DNA of 9,612 bases from contig CAMFKA010000073.1 in assembly GCA_945957185.1 (NCBI GenBank), positions 1 through 9,612 of the forward strand. The letters run 5' to 3'. Of this stretch, positions 8,827-9,612 are shown in pieces (within the stretch, counting starts at the first letter, position 1; the number at the start of each line of letters is the position of its first letter). The notes under the pieces were generated by a model. It was not told the origin of the DNA, ran no database searches, and saw only the letters and a program-made list of their open reading frames with translations. A program made the translations under genes and the position numbers. This DNA is from an uncultured Chlamydiaceae bacterium. Its GTDB lineage: Bacteria; Chlamydiota; Chlamydiia; Chlamydiales; Parachlamydiaceae.

Positions 8827-8841
8827 AATAAAGCCCAATTA
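8827..8841 (-). promoter_or_regulatory. Conserved leader block at the start codon of paralogue B
   Basis: The minus strand reads TAATTGGGCTTTATT directly before the ATG at 8826. GGG, seven bases upstream, is the likely ribosome-binding core. The block contains the in-frame TTG at 8836-8838, which would add four residues. Because this TTG overlaps the putative ribosome-binding core, and the ATG matches the start of paralogue A, the ATG is preferred. Confidence 0.5.
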
Positions 8842-8861
8842 AATGGTGATTTTAACGCTGC

Positions 8862-8890
8862 ATGATACATTAAATCATTGTCATTTTCAA
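8862..8890 (-). promoter_or_regulatory. Sigma-70-like promoter of paralogue B
   Basis: On the minus strand, TTGAAA (8885-8890) is followed after 17 bases by TATCAT (8862-8867), a five-of-six match to the -10 consensus. The -35 hexamer is identical to that of paralogue A, and the distance from -10 to ATG (35 bases) is almost the same. The predicted leader is about 30 bases. The large foldback at 8929-9159 lies just upstream and separates this promoter from the third paralogue. Confidence 0.6.
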
Positions 8891-8928
8891 ACTTTTTGAG
8901 TTTTGTTCCATATACCTCTTTTAGCGAA

Positions 8929-9159
8929 ATATCAGTGAGGCTCGTCCTAAGCCACGAATGTGGCAAAAGCATGTAGCCACACGCGCAAGCGTGTGGTAAC
9001 GATGATTGAAAAATCGAGCCGTGAATACGGCGACAGAGACTGTTGCAAAATCTGTCGCCGTATTCACGGCTCTATTATTTTTTCGACAGTACCACACGCT
9101 TACGCATGTGGCTACACGCTTTAGCCACATTCGTGGCTTAGGATGCGTCTCGTTGAAAT
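8929..9159. repeat. 231-base foldback element with nested palindromes, between the third paralogue and paralogue B
   Basis: The left arm 8929-9037 and right arm 9051-9159 are equal in length (109 bases) and align as reverse complements without gaps, around a 13-base loop. The inner 22 bases (9016-9037 against 9051-9072) are perfect. Another long conserved stretch lies at 8945-8964 against its mirror. Each arm holds three smaller palindromes: 8951-8964 (gccac-GAAT-gtggc), 8977-8996 (ccacacgc-gcaa-gcgtgtgg) and 9018-9031 (gccgt-GAAT-acggc). Their mirror copies lie at 9124-9137, 9092-9111 and 9057-9070. The element is visibly richer in GC than its AT-rich flanks. It could be a non-autonomous mobile element of MITE type, a REP-like cluster or a transcription barrier. 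No coding sequence is supported inside it. Confidence 0.85.
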
Positions 9160-9172
9160 GTCGACAAAATAT

Positions 9173-9612
9173 TTACTCATAGACGTATGCCTCGATGGAA
9201 TAGTTGCAATCAGGGAACTTATTAAAAAGCTGGCGGTACTTTAAGTACATTTCATTAGCGTCGTCGTCGCTTATACTACTTCTCTTACCGCACCAAGGGT
9301 CAAGATGTATCGAATTTAATCGCGGAGATTCGGTTATTATAAATTCGATGTCGCTCAACATGCCGTCATAATATCCACGTATCTTTACGTGCTTTAAGTT
9401 GGGGCAACCGAGAATCAAACCACGCAATTGGTTGCCAGAGGTGTCGTCTACAATGCCAATGAGTAAACGTTCCAGGTTTAGCATATGGCCTGTGATGTCA
9501 CTCAAGAATTCTCCCGTTAAACACAAACACTTGTTTAAAGAGAATTGGGTCAGTTCCGGATAGCCTTGTTGCATAATTAACCACTGAGCCAGTGAGATCA
9601 CTGAGGGTTTCT
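9173..9612 (-). CDS. C-terminal end of a third peptidase-LRR paralogue (5' part outside window)
   Basis: The frame is open from the window edge to a TAA at 9173-9175, giving about 145 residues. They align without large gaps to the last part of paralogue B. Shared landmarks are the LRR-type strands FSLNKCLCLTG, LERLLIGIV, KIRGYYDG and IHLDPW, which correspond to FSLTNCMCLTG, LEHLGIGFV, DIRGYYQG and LYFDPW in B. The extreme C-terminus (after DPW) is divergent and ends in AYVYE. A GTG at 9599-9601 could be read as a start, but homology continues upstream of it to the edge, so this is the tail of a long gene. It lies 13 bases before the right arm of the large foldback at 8929-9159. By family membership the missing part should hold the peptidase and central regions, but that cannot be seen here. 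Confidence 0.88.
   Translation of the reverse strand, partial: KPSVISLAQWLIMQQGYPELTQFSLNKCLCLTGEFLSDITGHMLNLERLLIGIVDDTSGNQLRGLILGCPNLKHVKIRGYYDGMLSDIEFIITESPRLNSIHLDPWCGKRSSISDDDANEMYLKYRQLFNKFPDCNYSIEAYVYE

Noticed and set aside
8827..8838. TTG at 8838 as the start of paralogue B, adding MGFI
   Set aside because: The ATG at 8826 matches the start of paralogue A, and the TTG lies within the conserved leader and overlaps the likely ribosome-binding core.
8921..9130. Minus-strand reading frame of 69 codons inside the foldback
   Set aside because: It is a by-product of the palindromic sequence. Its product is repetitive and has no start signal or homology that I can see.
8929..9159. Arm mismatches as strand-specific G-U wobble pairs, which would prove an RNA function
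   Set aside because: Outer mismatches would wobble on the plus strand and middle ones on the minus strand, so no single strand is favoured.
9599..9601. GTG as the start of a short 142-residue gene
   Set aside because: Homology to the LRR tail of paralogue B continues upstream of it to the window edge, so it is an internal codon of a truncated view.

Overview
The window carries a head-to-tail tandem array of three very large paralogous genes, all on the minus strand. Transcription runs from right to left. The C-terminal end of one copy lies at 9173-9612, a complete copy of 1573 codons at 4105-8826, and the first 1291 codons of a third copy at 1-3873. The three proteins are clearly one family. 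The complete copy and the left copy align over their whole shared length, and the right fragment aligns to the C-terminal end of the complete copy.

Each full protein appears to have three parts. The first is an N-terminal papain-like cysteine peptidase domain with a Cys-His-Asp arrangement, which in local sequence most resembles Josephin- or OTU-type deubiquitinases. The second is a long, probably helical central region of about 800 residues that I do not recognise, with strongly conserved blocks. The third is a C-terminal leucine-rich-repeat region with a 26-residue period and cysteine-containing repeats. No signal peptide or membrane segment is seen. Such proteins would fit effectors that a bacterium delivers into a eukaryotic host cell to cleave ubiquitin-like modifiers from targets chosen by the LRRs. 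That role is inference.

No rRNA, tRNA or housekeeping gene is present to fix the organism. AT-rich DNA, expansion of giant LRR proteins and a eukaryote-like peptidase suggest an obligate or facultative intracellular bacterium of protists. Amoeba-associated Chlamydiae (Parachlamydia, Simkania or Waddlia type) are my first guess and Legionellales the second.

The two gaps between genes are not empty. Each holds a good sigma-70-like promoter just upstream of the following gene, with a TTGAAA -35 in both, and a shared leader block next to the ATG, so each gene seems to be transcribed on its own. Each gap also holds a large inverted repeat. At 3968-4078 the arms are built of degenerate 9-base units. 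At 8929-9159 there is a 231-base foldback whose 109-base arms each contain three smaller palindromes. The whole window is accounted for by these genes, promoters and repeats.
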